64,000 bases of DNA from Streptomyces sp. CBMA291 (GTDB taxonomy: Bacteria > Actinomycetota > Actinomycetes > Streptomycetales > Streptomycetaceae), in contig NZ_MSJP01000063.1 of assembly GCF_014596525.1 (NCBI RefSeq), positions 1-64,000 of the forward strand. Direction: 5' to 3'. The position numbers and the translations under genes are program-made. The notes beneath the pieces are model-generated. The model made no database searches, was not told the origin of the DNA, and saw nothing but the letters and a program-made list of their open reading frames with translations. Of this stretch, positions 1-8,049 are shown piece by piece. Numbering within the stretch: position 1 is the stretch's first letter; each line of letters begins with the position of its first letter.

Positions 1-105
1 ACCTCGACCATCCGAAGATGGACGGGGTATCAACTAATCTGGCGTTGATTTTTGGCACGCTGTTGAGTTCTCAAGGTGCGGACGCTTCCTTCGTTCCTGT
101 TTCCA
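1..105 (-). other. Leader of a 16S rRNA transcript (rrn operon leader)
   Basis: Read on the minus strand, this stretch has the conserved leader found just upstream of 16S rRNA in Streptomyces: a GAGAACTCAACAGCGTGCC block (about 48-70), an AATCAACGCCAGATTAG run, then GATACCCCGTCC and a CATCTTCGGATG hairpin next to the window edge. Such leaders carry antitermination and RNase III processing signals. The 16S gene itself should begin just left of position 1 and be transcribed leftward, out of the window. This rests on recalled sequence similarity; the rRNA gene is not in view. Confidence 0.75.
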
Positions 106-374
106 GGCCCTCCGGGCGCTTCCTTCGTTTCCGACTCTATCAGATCTTTCCGACCCTACTTCCTCGGCGCTTTCCGGTCCCATTCGCTTTCGCTTCGGGC
201 CCTTCCGGCGTGTCCACTACGTTAGCTGATTTCTTCGGCGACTCATAATCGAGCCATTCGAATTCTAATTTCGGGAATGCCAAAATTAGCCCCTGCTGGG
301 GATCATCTTGAGTAGTGGGTGGCGGCTGCGGGGTGCTTGAACAAGCAGGCCCGTTTCCAGCTGCTCGGGCTACG
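106..374 (-). promoter_or_regulatory. rRNA operon promoter region
   Basis: This 270-base stretch separates the rRNA leader from the DNA glycosylase gene and is clearly lower in GC than the rest of the window, as expected for the multiple tandem promoters of Streptomyces rrn operons. A plausible -10 element TAGAGT lies on the minus strand at 134-139, followed by GGAAAC. I could not assign a convincing -35 or the other promoters. The glycosylase gene is on the same strand immediately upstream, so the rRNA promoters must lie within this gap. Confidence 0.55.
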
Positions 375-1037
375 TTAGGCGTTCGCACCCCCAGAGTCAA
401 GGCGGCGCCTCCGGGGCGTGTGAGCACGGTAGGGACTGACCGTCGGATCGGCCTCGATCCAGAACCGCCAGGGGTGCGGGGCCCCCTCGCCGCCGACGCC
501 CGTACGAGGACCGCTGCGGACCAGCTCCGGCGCGGGAGGAGTGCCGGTCAGCAGACCGAGCGGGCTCTCGGTGTCCGCGCAGGCGTCGGTGCCGTTCAGG
601 GAGAGCGCGACGCCGAGGGCGGTCGCGAGACGGGCGGGCCCCTTGGCCAGCTCGCGGTCGGCACGGGCCGAACGGCGGCGGGGACGGGCCAGCTCCGCGC
701 CCCGCAGGATCTCCCCCGCGCGCAGCAGCACCCCGCTCGCCTGGCCCTCAGGACCGCACACCAGGTTCATGCAGTGCCACATGCCATAGGTGAAGTAGAC
801 GTACACATGGCCGGGCGGGCCGAACATCACGGCGTTGCGGGCCGTGCGTCCCCGGAAGGCGTGCGAGCCGGGATCGATCTCTCCGGCGTACGCCTCCACC
901 TCCGTAAGGCGTATCTCCATCACCCCTTCGGGGGTGCGGTGGACCAGCGTGCGCCCCAGGAGATCAGGGGCGACCTCCAGGACCGGACGGTCGAAGAAGG
1001 CGCGCGGGATCCGCGTACGGCCGGCGTTCTCGCTCAT
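375..1037 (-). CDS. 3-methyladenine DNA glycosylase (AAG/MPG family)
   Basis: A 220-residue base-excision repair enzyme that removes alkylated purines such as 3-methyladenine from DNA. The family core is intact: the TEVEAY segment with the catalytic glutamate (residues 45-50), DPGSHA (55-60), and the YVYFTYGMWHCMN segment (79-91) that carries the tyrosine inserted into the helix. The length matches bacterial members. The ATG start at 1037 is followed directly by the family sequence. It is transcribed toward the rRNA operon and separated from it by the rrn promoter region. There is no sign of an operon with other genes in view. Confidence 0.93.
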   Translation of the reverse strand: MSENAGRTRIPRAFFDRPVLEVAPDLLGRTLVHRTPEGVMEIRLTEVEAYAGEIDPGSHAFRGRTARNAVMFGPPGHVYVYFTYGMWHCMNLVCGPEGQASGVLLRAGEILRGAELARPRRRSARADRELAKGPARLATALGVALSLNGTDACADTESPLGLLTGTPPAPELVRSGPRTGVGGEGAPHPWRFWIEADPTVSPYRAHTPRRRRLDSGGANA

Positions 1038-1124
1038 GGCGCCCGAGGGTAACGGGGTTCCCCGCGGAACCGGCTACCGTCGTCGCGCGTATGTAGGGGG
1101 CAGGACCGAGAAGGAGTGTGGATC

Positions 1125-1907
1125 ATGGGTTTCAAGAAGCTGCTCGCGAGCCTGGGTGCGGGTGGGGCCACCGTGGAGACGGTGCTCACCGAGGAGAACG
1201 TGGTCCCGGGCGGGGTCGTCCAGGGTGAGGTGCGCATTCAGGGCGGCAGCGTCGACCAGCGGATCGAGGGGCTCTCGGTCGGTCTCCAGGCGCGGGTCGA
1301 GGTCGAGAGCGGCGACACGGAGCACAAGCAGGACATCGAGTTCGTGAAGGTGCGTCTCGGCGGTGCCTTCCAGGTGCGGGCGGGTGCGGTGCACGTGGTC
1401 CCCTTCGGTCTGGAGATCCCCTGGGAGACGCCGGTGACCTCGGTCGGCGGGCAGCGGCTGCGCGGGATGGACATCGGGGTGACGACCGAGCTGGAGATCG
1501 CCCGCGCGGTGGACTCGGGCGATCTCGACCCGATCAACGTGCACCCGCTGCCGGCGCAGCAGGCGATCCTGGACGCCTTCATCCAGCTGGGCTTCCGCTT
1601 CAAGAGCGCGGACATGGAGCGCGGGCACATCCGGGGCACCCGGCAGCGGCTGCCCTTCTACCAGGAGATCGAGTTCTTCGCCCCGCAGCAGTACCGGGGC
1701 CTCAACCAGGTCGAGGTCAGTTTCGTCGCCGACGACCGCGCGATGGACGTCGTCCTGGAGATGGACAAGAAGCCGGGGCTCTTCACCGAGGGCAGCGATT
1801 CCTTCCGTTCCTTCACGGTGGGGCTGCACGACTTCCACACCACCGACTGGGCGGCGTACCTCAACCAGTGGCTCGCCGAGGTCGGCGGGCGTCGCAACTG
1901 GCTCTAG
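1125..1907 (+). CDS. Sporulation-control Spo0M family protein
   Basis: A 260-residue protein with the Spo0M fold, an arrestin-like beta sandwich known from Bacillus as a modulator of sporulation phosphorelay and cell-division functions. The family opening (MGFKKLLASLG, then a VETVLTEENVVPGG segment) is recognisable and the length is normal. ATG at 1125 is preferred over the in-frame GTG at 1116 because AAGGAG at 1111-1116 sits eight bases upstream of the ATG and overlaps the GTG. There is no signal peptide or membrane segment, so it is cytoplasmic. In Streptomyces the role is not well defined; a developmental or stress role is inferred from the family only. Confidence 0.88.
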   Translation: MGFKKLLASLGAGGATVETVLTEENVVPGGVVQGEVRIQGGSVDQRIEGLSVGLQARVEVESGDTEHKQDIEFVKVRLGGAFQVRAGAVHVVPFGLEIPWETPVTSVGGQRLRGMDIGVTTELEIARAVDSGDLDPINVHPLPAQQAILDAFIQLGFRFKSADMERGHIRGTRQRLPFYQEIEFFAPQQYRGLNQVEVSFVADDRAMDVVLEMDKKPGLFTEGSDSFRSFTVGLHDFHTTDWAAYLNQWLAEVGGRRNWL

Positions 1908-1961
1908 GCTCGGGCCCGTGAGACTGCCGAGGCAGTGACGGGCGATACGGAGGTTTTCGAC

Positions 1962-2501
1962 GTGTCCGAGGGCAAGAGGGCGCCGCTCCCCCACGACTTC
2001 CATCCGCCGGTGGCGGCGTTCACCGTGGTGAGCGACGACGTCCAACCGGGCGAGGTGCTGAAGGACGCGCAGGTCTACGCGGCGGGGAACACCTCGCCGC
2101 AGCTGCGCTGGGAGGATTTTCCGGCGGAGACGAAGAGCTTCGCCGTGACGTGCTTCGATCCCGACGCCCCGACGGGCAGCGGATTCTGGCACTGGGTGCT
2201 GTTCGACATCCCGGCGTCGGTGACGGAGCTTCCCGCGGGGGCCGGCTCGGGCTCTTTCGAGGGGCTGCCGGACGGAGCCGTGCACGTACGGAACGACTAC
2301 GGGGCGAAGGAATTCGGCGGCGCCGCTCCTCCGCCGGGGGATCCGGCGCACCGTTATGTCTTCACGGTGTACGCGGTGGACAGCGAGAAACTCGGCCCCG
2401 ATGCCGATGCTTCGCCCGCCGCCGTGGGGTTCAATCTGCGATTCCACACGCTGGGGCGCGCCCAGCTGATCGGTGAGTACGCGGCTCCCGCGGCGGTCTG
2501 A
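1962..2501 (+). CDS. YbhB/YbcL (PEBP, Raf-kinase-inhibitor-like) protein
   Basis: A 179-residue cytosolic protein of the phosphatidylethanolamine-binding protein superfamily. The ligand-pocket segment CFDPDAPTGSGFWHW (residues 64-78) and the later RNDYG and GDPAHRYVFTVYA segments are diagnostic of the bacterial YbhB/YbcL branch. The physiological ligand of bacterial members is unknown. The GTG start at 1962 is chosen because ACGGAGG lies about eight bases upstream; an in-frame GTG at 1935 has no comparable site. It follows the Spo0M-like gene by 54 bases on the same strand and may be cotranscribed. A hairpin terminator follows directly. Confidence 0.9.
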   Translation: MSEGKRAPLPHDFHPPVAAFTVVSDDVQPGEVLKDAQVYAAGNTSPQLRWEDFPAETKSFAVTCFDPDAPTGSGFWHWVLFDIPASVTELPAGAGSGSFEGLPDGAVHVRNDYGAKEFGGAAPPPGDPAHRYVFTVYAVDSEKLGPDADASPAAVGFNLRFHTLGRAQLIGEYAAPAAV

Positions 2502-2518
2502 TCGTTCGTTTGTTGTTT

Positions 2519-2561
2519 GCCCGCTTCTGGTCCTGGAGAGATCAGAGGCGGGCATCTTTTG
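2519..2561 (+). terminator. Intrinsic-type terminator after the PEBP gene
   Basis: GCCCGC (2519-2524) pairs with GCGGGC (2548-2553), extended by TTCTG and CAGAG arms, and is followed by ATCTTTT. This is one of the few hairpins in the window followed by a real T run. Confidence 0.7.
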
Positions 2562-2665
2562 TCGCACGGGAAATTGCGTTGTCCGACCCCGGCCGGCCCG
2601 GCCATCGTTGCTCCAGGCCTCACCGCCCCGCCCGGGGCCGGGCCTGCACACGGGAGGTGGGCACC

Positions 2666-3172
2666 ATGCGGGACACGCTGGTACTGAACGCGAGCTTCGA
2701 ACCGCTGTCGACGGTCACTCTCCACCGGGCGGTGGTGCTCGTCCTGACGGACAAGGCCGTCGTGGAGCACGCGCATCCCGAGCTGCGGGTGCGAGGTGCC
2801 GAGGTGGATCTTCCGGTGCCCCGGGTGATCAGACTCTGCCGGTACGTACGGGTGCCCTTCCGAAGACAGGCTCCGTGGTCCCGGCGGGGGGTGCTCGCGC
2901 GGGACCGGCACCGGTGCGCGTACTGCGGGCGGCGGGCGACCACCGTCGACCATGTGATGCCGCGTGCCCAGGGTGGCGGGGACAGCTGGCTGAATACCGT
3001 CGCTTCCTGTGCCGAGGACAACCACCGCAAGGCCGACCGGACGCCGGAACAGGCCGGGATGCCGCTCCTTTACCAGCCGTTCGAGCCGACTCCCGCGGAC
3101 GCGATGCTGCTCTCGCTGCGGGCCGGTGACCGGTCCCGGCTGCCGGAGTGGCTGACGGGGGTCGCCGCGTAA
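2666..3172 (+). CDS. HNH endonuclease family protein
   Basis: A 168-residue protein with a C-terminal HNH nuclease domain. A zinc-binding CAYC (84-87) is followed by VDHVMPRAQGG (94-104, the catalytic DH pair), then WLNTV, C115, and DNHRKADRTPEQAGM, the usual second half of the beta-beta-alpha metal finger. This small stand-alone type is common and highly conserved in actinobacteria; its substrate is not known. The ATG at 2666 has GGGAGGTGG just upstream. The open frame extends upstream to 2510, but that part overlaps the terminator of the previous gene and is not coding. Confidence 0.9.
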   Translation: MRDTLVLNASFEPLSTVTLHRAVVLVLTDKAVVEHAHPELRVRGAEVDLPVPRVIRLCRYVRVPFRRQAPWSRRGVLARDRHRCAYCGRRATTVDHVMPRAQGGGDSWLNTVASCAEDNHRKADRTPEQAGMPLLYQPFEPTPADAMLLSLRAGDRSRLPEWLTGVAA

Positions 3173-3190
3173 CCCCTGCTCGTACGGTGT

Positions 3191-3223
3191 GGGCCCGTCG
3201 TCCCCGGTGGGGAGGACGGGCCC
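3191..3223. terminator. Bidirectional hairpin between convergent genes
   Basis: GGGCCCGTCGTCCCC pairs, with one mismatch, with GGGGAGGACGGGCCC around a short loop. It lies between the 3' ends of the HNH gene (+) and the TauE-type gene (-), so it can serve both. No T run follows, as is usual for Streptomyces terminators. Confidence 0.6.
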
Positions 3224-3238
3224 TTCGCGGTGCCGGGG

Positions 3239-4012
3239 TCAGCGCAGGGTCAGCTGGAGGATGGCGGCGACGCCGACCACGATGATCACTCCGCGCAGGA
3301 CGGCGGACGACAGCTTCCGGCCGACCTTGGCGCCGATCTGGCCGCCGAGGGTGGAGCCGACGGCGATGAGCAGGACGGCCGTCCAGTCGAAGTCGGCGAC
3401 GAAGAGGAAGAAGACGGCGGCGACGCCGTTGACGAGGGCGCCGAGGATGTTCTTGACGGCGTTGATCCGCTGGATGTCCTCGTGGAGCAGCAGGCCCATG
3501 AGCGAGAGGTAGAGCACGCCTTGGGCGGCGCCGAAGTATCCGCCGTACATGCTGGCGAGGAAGAGTCCGACGAGGAGGGCGGGCCCGCCGTCGGGGTGGG
3601 CCTCGGTGCCGGTCTGTTCGCGGTGGCGGCGGACGGCGGCGCCGATGCGCGGCTGGAGGAGGACCAGGACCAGGGCGAGTCCGATGAGGACGGGGACGAT
3701 CGCGTCGAAGGCGTCGGACGGCAGGGCGAGGAGCAGGATCGCGCCGAGGAGCCCGCCGAGCAGGGCGGCGGTGCCGAGGCGCAGGACGCGGGTCTTCTGG
3801 CCCCTGAGTTCGCGCCGGTAGCCGATGGCCCCGCTGATGGAGCCGGGGACGAGGCCGAGGGCGTTGGAGACGTTCGCGGTGATCGGAGGGAGTCCGGTCG
3901 CGAGGAGGACCGGGAACGTGATGAGCGTTCCCGATCCCACGATGGTGTTGATGGTGCCGGCGCTGATGCCGGCGGCGAAGACCGCCAGGGCTTCCCAGAT
4001 GGACAACGCCAT
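3239..4012 (-). CDS. Sulfite exporter TauE/SafE family permease
   Basis: A 257-residue integral membrane protein with about eight hydrophobic segments, of the TSUP family, which moves sulfite, sulfonates or related small anions across the cell membrane. The family pattern is visible: two related halves, each with a glycine-rich first helix, such as GTINTIVGSGTLITFPVLL near residue 20 and GGYFGAAQGV near 155. AAGGAG abuts the ATG at 4012 with no spacing but lies six bases from an in-frame TTG at 4006, so the true start may be that TTG, two codons later. The actual substrate cannot be read from the sequence. Confidence 0.87.
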   Translation of the reverse strand: MALSIWEALAVFAAGISAGTINTIVGSGTLITFPVLLATGLPPITANVSNALGLVPGSISGAIGYRRELRGQKTRVLRLGTAALLGGLLGAILLLALPSDAFDAIVPVLIGLALVLVLLQPRIGAAVRRHREQTGTEAHPDGGPALLVGLFLASMYGGYFGAAQGVLYLSLMGLLLHEDIQRINAVKNILGALVNGVAAVFFLFVADFDWTAVLLIAVGSTLGGQIGAKVGRKLSSAVLRGVIIVVGVAAILQLTLR

Positions 4013-4096
4013 CTCCTTACATGGTCAGCGAGTCGCCTCCCCGCCCTGTCAGGGTCGAGGGGCTCGCACTGATCATGCACGGATTACGTGTACGTG

Positions 4097-5035
4097 TCAG
4101 TCGACCGGGGGTTCGTCTCGCCTTTCGGTCGCCGTGCCCTTGACGTTGAAGCCGGGGACGCCGCCGCCCATGTTGCCGAAGGCGCCGGAGAGGCCCTTGA
4201 GCGCGTCGCCGATCTCGCTGGGCACGATCCAGAGCTTGTTGGCGTCGCCCTCGGCGATCTTCGGGAGCATCTGGAGGTACTGGTACGAGAGCAGCTTCTG
4301 GTCGGGGTCGCCCGCGTGGATCGCCTCGAAGACCGTACGGACGGCCTGGGCCTCGCCCTCGGCCTTGAGCGCGGCGGCCTTGGCCTCGCCCTCGGCGCGG
4401 AGGATGGCGGACTGCTTCTCGCCCTCGGCGGTGAGGATCTGGGACTGCCGGGTGCCCTCGGCGGTGAGGATCGCGGCGCGCTTGTCCCGCTCGGCGCGCA
4501 TCTGCTTCTCCATCGAGTCCTGGATGGAGGTCGGCGGCTCGATCGCCTTGAGCTCGACGCGGTTGACGCGGATGCCCCACTTGCCGGTGGCCTCGTCGAG
4601 GACGCCGCGCAGTGCCGCGTTGATGTCCTCGCGGGAGGTGAGGGTCCGCTCCAGGTCCATGCCGCCGATGATGTTGCGGAGGGTGGTGACGGTGAGCTGC
4701 TCGATCGCCTGGATGTAGCTGGCGACCTCGTAGGTGGCGGCCCTGGCGTCGGTGACCTGGTAGTAGATGACCGTGTCGATGTTGACGACCAGGTTGTCCT
4801 GGGTGATCACCGGCTGCGGCGGGAACGGGACGACCTGTTCGCGCAGGTCGATCCGGTTGCGGATCGTGTCGATGAACGGGACCACGATGTTCAGTCCCGC
4901 GTTGAGCGTGCGGGTGTAGCGGCCGAAGCGCTCCACGATCGCCGCGCTCGCCTGCGGGATGACCTGGACCGTCTTGATCAGGGCGATGAAGACGAGCACC
5001 ACCAGAATGATCAGGACGATGATGACTGCTGACAT
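4097..5035 (-). CDS. SPFH/band 7 (stomatin-like, QmcA type) membrane protein
   Basis: A 312-residue protein with one N-terminal membrane segment (about 3-22), an SPFH domain (about 25-180, with the ERFGRYTRTLNAGLN and VVPFID segments), and a helical region rich in repeated AEGEAKAAALKAEGEAQA-like heptads (about 200-245) that should form a coiled coil and drive oligomer rings. These proteins organise membrane microdomains and often act with an NfeD partner; such a gene lies directly upstream on the same strand (5129-5557), about 90 bases away. The C-terminal tail is glycine-rich. The ATG has GGGGAA a few bases upstream. Confidence 0.92.
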   Translation of the reverse strand: MSAVIIVLIILVVLVFIALIKTVQVIPQASAAIVERFGRYTRTLNAGLNIVVPFIDTIRNRIDLREQVVPFPPQPVITQDNLVVNIDTVIYYQVTDARAATYEVASYIQAIEQLTVTTLRNIIGGMDLERTLTSREDINAALRGVLDEATGKWGIRVNRVELKAIEPPTSIQDSMEKQMRAERDKRAAILTAEGTRQSQILTAEGEKQSAILRAEGEAKAAALKAEGEAQAVRTVFEAIHAGDPDQKLLSYQYLQMLPKIAEGDANKLWIVPSEIGDALKGLSGAFGNMGGGVPGFNVKGTATERRDEPPVD

Positions 5036-5128
5036 CGTGTTCCCCGTGCCCTTCGCTGCCGGTTGACTGCCGGGTTGCTTTCGATGATCGAGTTTCGCAG
5101 ACGTCGGAACGTCATGGGCGAGGTTCGG

Positions 5129-5557
5129 TCATATGACGACGGCGGTCGCCCCGTCGATGTCGACGACATCGACCTGTTCGCCCGGTTCGAAACTCTGTCC
5201 GGCGTCGAGCGTGCGGGCCGACCAGACCTCTCCGGCAAGCTTGACGCGTCCGCCGCTGCCGTCGACCCGTTCGAGGACGACGGCCTGACGGCCCTTCAGG
5301 GCGTCGATGCCGGTGGCGATGCCCGGTCTGCCGTCGCGGTGGCGTGCGGCTATGGGGCGTACCACCGCGATGAGCGCCACCGAGACGACGACGAAGACGA
5401 GCACCTGGGGGACGATGCCGAAGCCCAGAGCCGCTGTCACCGCCCCCGCGACCGCTCCGACGGCGAGCATGCCGAACTCGGGCATCGCGGTCAGGACCAG
5501 CGGAATGCCGAGCCCCACCGCGCCGATCAGCCACCAGACCCATGCGTCGATGTCCAC
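5129..5557 (-). CDS. NfeD-like membrane protein
   Basis: About 142 residues: an N-terminal block of three hydrophobic segments (residues 5-80) followed by a small OB-fold NfeD domain (about 85-142; LKGRQAVVLERVDGSGGRVK, then GEVWSAR and GEQVDVVDIDG). NfeD proteins pair with SPFH/stomatin proteins in membrane microdomains, and the SPFH gene lies directly downstream. The start is uncertain. GTG at 5557 gives the expected family beginning but has no clear ribosome-binding site; the open frame continues upstream without homology. Confidence 0.82.
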   Translation of the reverse strand: MDIDAWVWWLIGAVGLGIPLVLTAMPEFGMLAVGAVAGAVTAALGFGIVPQVLVFVVVSVALIAVVRPIAARHRDGRPGIATGIDALKGRQAVVLERVDGSGGRVKLAGEVWSARTLDAGQSFEPGEQVDVVDIDGATAVVI

Positions 5558-5631
5558 AGGGCCATGGTAGGCGGGTGGGGTCCCTCGGGACAGGGCGCGG
5601 ACGGCTGTGCGGGACGCCGGCGCCCGGTCCG

Positions 5632-6429
5632 TCACTTCAGGGGCAGTCCGTGGGCGGCCCAGCGGTCGCCGAGGCGCTCGACGACGAGCGGCAGCCCGAA
5701 GCAGTGCGAGAGGTTGCGGGAGGTCAGTTCCATCTCCACGGGGCCCGCGGCGAGAACCTTGCCCTGGCGGATCATCAGGACGTGGGTGAAGCCGGGGGCG
5801 ATCTCCTCGACATGGTGGGTGACCATGATCATGGAGGGGGCGTACGGGTCGCGGGCCAGGCGCCCGAGACGGCGGACGAGGTCCTCGCGGCCACCGAGGT
5901 CGAGACCCGCGGCGGGCTCGTCGAGGAGCAGCAGCTCGGGGTCGGTCATCATCGCGCGGGCGATGAGGGTGCGCTTGCGCTCGCCCTCGGAGAGGCTGCC
6001 GAACTTGCGGTCCAGGTAGTCGTTCATGCCGAGGCGGTCGAGGAACGCCTTGGCGCGCTCCTCGTCGACCGGGTCGTAGTCCTCGTTCCACGTGGCGGTC
6101 ATGCCGTACGCGGCGGTGAGGACCGTCTGGAGGACGGTCTGGCGCTTGGGGAGCTTCTCGGCCATGGCGACGCCGGCCATGCCGATGCGGGGGCGGAGCT
6201 CGAAGACGTCCGTGCCGACGCCGCCGAGCTGCTCGCCCAGGATGCGGGCGGTGCCGCGGGTGGGGAAGAGGTAGCTGGAGGCGATGTTCAGGAGGGTGGT
6301 CTTGCCCGCGCCGTTGGGTCCCAGGATGACCCAGCGCTCGCCCTCCTTGACCGACCAGGAGACCCCGTCCACCAGAGCCCGTCCGTCGCGGACCACGGAT
6401 ACGTCCACCAGCTCCAGTACATCGCTCAT
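5632..6429 (-). CDS. ABC transporter ATP-binding protein
   Basis: A 265-residue stand-alone ABC ATPase. Walker A GPNGAGKT is at 37-44, signature LSEGERKR at about 146-153, Walker B LLLLDEP at 166-172, and the switch histidine in MVTHHVEEI near 200. No permease gene is adjacent. The GLDLGG segment after Walker B and the long insert carrying TWNEDYDPVDEERA (about 113-126) resemble the ModF-like/molybdenum-type stand-alone cassettes. Its partner and substrate cannot be assigned. The ATG at 6429 is used. Confidence 0.85.
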   Translation of the reverse strand: MSDVLELVDVSVVRDGRALVDGVSWSVKEGERWVILGPNGAGKTTLLNIASSYLFPTRGTARILGEQLGGVGTDVFELRPRIGMAGVAMAEKLPKRQTVLQTVLTAAYGMTATWNEDYDPVDEERAKAFLDRLGMNDYLDRKFGSLSEGERKRTLIARAMMTDPELLLLDEPAAGLDLGGREDLVRRLGRLARDPYAPSMIMVTHHVEEIAPGFTHVLMIRQGKVLAAGPVEMELTSRNLSHCFGLPLVVERLGDRWAAHGLPLK

Positions 6430-6614
6430 GAGCGCGTTGTCTCCCCTTGCGGTTGTTGTCGTCGCCTTGCGCCGGTGGGCGCGGCGTCCAGGGGAAAACC
6501 TACGTTATCGGCGGACCGGGCCGGTCCCTAGGGCTTGGATTGGGCCGTCGAGTGTGGTGCGCGGGGGCTCGTGGAGGGGGCTTGGGCGGTGGGGCGGCGC
6601 CCTAGGCTTGGGGG

Positions 6615-7406
6615 ATGCTTTCGGAACCACGTTCAGGACGCCTGGCCGCCTGGGGCAATGCCCTGTCGGCCGGGGCGGTGTCGCCGGACGACGCGGCGCT
6701 GGCCATTGTCGGGGAGGACGCGGTGCACCGCGTCGAGGGGCTGCCGGGTGAGGCGGGGCCGGTGGGTCTGACGCTGGCGCTCGGGCGGCTGCGGCGGCTC
6801 GGGGTGACCGGGTGGCGGGTGGCGCTTCCGGCGCCGGGGCATCCGCTGGGGCTGAGCGGGCCGCCGGACTTCAACGCGCGCGCCCTGGAGGCGGAGGAGG
6901 CCGTGGTCGGCTTCGGTGCGCCGTACGGGCTCGTGCCGGAGGTCTCCGAGGCGGGGCCCTCGGGTGACACGCACGTGTCGGTGCTCTGGCGGTGTCTTCC
7001 GGTGCGGCAGGCACCGCCCGCGGACGTGCCTTCGCTGGGCGAGGCGGAGCGGGAGCTGGCGGAGGCGCTGCGGGAGGCGACGGTGGCGCTGACCCGGCTT
7101 GACGTGGCGGCCTCGGGGCCCGCCGCGGAGGCGGTGCGGGACGCGTACCGGGCGCGGGCGGAGGCGGGACGCGAGGTGCTGGCCCCGGGGTATCCGGCGC
7201 GGGCGGCGCGGGTCCTGGAGCTGGCGCAGCGGGTGGGGCTGATGGTGGACATGGCGTACGGCCACGGGCACGGGGGCGCGGTGAGCGCCTCGGAGATGGC
7301 CGCGCGGGGCGCGGCGCTGCGGCCGGTGGAGCGGGTGGCCCGGCGGGCGCAGGTGGCGGCGTACAACGCCTATGTGGAGGAGCGGGAGAGGGAGCGGGGG
7401 TTCTGA
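6615..7406 (+). CDS. Conserved actinobacterial hypothetical protein
   Basis: A 263-residue protein rich in alanine, glycine, leucine and arginine, with no signal peptide, membrane segment or catalytic motif that I recognise. The first 130 residues contain a GPVGLTLALGRLRRLGVTGWRVALPAPGHPLGL-like alternating strand/loop region. The second half (about 140-262) is mostly helical with many Glu/Arg pairs. Strong third-position GC bias on this strand supports it as a real gene. It probably is one of the proteins shared across Streptomyces without assigned function. It stands alone, separated from the chaplin by a strong hairpin. Confidence 0.75.
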   Translation: MLSEPRSGRLAAWGNALSAGAVSPDDAALAIVGEDAVHRVEGLPGEAGPVGLTLALGRLRRLGVTGWRVALPAPGHPLGLSGPPDFNARALEAEEAVVGFGAPYGLVPEVSEAGPSGDTHVSVLWRCLPVRQAPPADVPSLGEAERELAEALREATVALTRLDVAASGPAAEAVRDAYRARAEAGREVLAPGYPARAARVLELAQRVGLMVDMAYGHGHGGAVSASEMAARGAALRPVERVARRAQVAAYNAYVEERERERGF

Positions 7407-7468
7407 GGGGCGCGCAGGGGGCGTCTCGGGCGATCGGGGTCGCCTCGGGCGAGGGGTTTCGGGCATGC

Positions 7469-7501
7469 GCCCGGCCCCCAGGGGGCTCCTGGGGGCCGGG
7501 C
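7469..7501. terminator. Perfect 14-bp hairpin between convergent genes
   Basis: GCCCGGCCCCCAGG (7469-7482) pairs perfectly with CCTGGGGGCCGGGC (7488-7501) around a 5-base loop. It lies between the 3' ends of the hypothetical gene (+) and the chaplin gene (-) and probably ends both transcripts. Confidence 0.65.
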
Positions 7502-7539
7502 GGTTGTGCGGAGGGCGGCCGGGGAAGTGCCGCCCTGGC

Positions 7540-7785
7540 TCAGAGGTTGGCGGCGCCGTTGCCGAAGGCCGGGTTGAGCAGGCCGATCACGTTGACCGTG
7601 TTGCCGGAGACGTTCACGGGGACGTGGACCGGGACCTGCACCGTGTTGCCGGAGGCGACGCCCGGCGACTTCACGGTCCGGCCCTGGGCCTCGGCGCCGC
7701 CGTGGGCGGAGGCGACGCCCGCGCCCGCGGCGACGATGCCACCGGCGACCAGGGTGAGGGCGGCGGCCTTCTTGAGGTTCTTCAC
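7540..7785 (-). CDS. chpE: Short chaplin, ChpE type
   Basis: An 81-residue secreted surfactant protein. Residues 1-27 are a signal peptide (KNLKKAAALTLVAGG, cleavage after ASA). The rest is one chaplin domain with the family pattern SPGVASGN, VQVPVHVPVN, SGNTVNVIG and LLNPAFGN. Chaplins assemble into the amyloid coat of aerial hyphae and spores. The pair of cysteines present in most chaplins is missing, which is the hallmark of ChpE. The GTG start at 7785 has GAAGGAAG upstream. The longer open frame from 7830 lacks homology. A sigma-BldN-like promoter lies upstream. Confidence 0.88.
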   Translation of the reverse strand: MKNLKKAAALTLVAGGIVAAGAGVASAHGGAEAQGRTVKSPGVASGNTVQVPVHVPVNVSGNTVNVIGLLNPAFGNGAANL

Positions 7786-7837
7786 GTGTGCTTCCTTCGG
7801 GTCATCGCCGCGGCCGGTCCGCCGCAGCACGCCATGG

Positions 7838-7865
7838 AGAACCTCGATTCCTCCACCGGGTTACG
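7838..7865 (-). promoter_or_regulatory. Candidate sigma-BldN promoter of the chaplin gene
   Basis: On the minus strand CGTAAC (7865-7860) is followed after 16 bases by GGTTCT (7843-7838). The published sigma-BldN consensus is CGTAAC, a 16-base spacer, then CGTTGA, so the -35 matches perfectly and the -10 partly. The start codon is about 50 bases downstream. Chaplin genes are known BldN targets. Confidence 0.45.
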
Positions 7866-8049
7866 CCGAACGAGGGACATATACACGACGGTATGAAGGA
7901 CTGAACGATCGTGCGCCCGGCGCGCGAGGGGGCGTGCCCGTCGCGCGTCCGCCGGGCGCCGCCGTCTCGCGCCTGTCTCGCGCCTGTCTCAAGTCCGCCG
8001 CGCGCCGCCGTCTCGCCCCCGTTTCGCGCCCGCCGCCCGTCCCCGCGTG

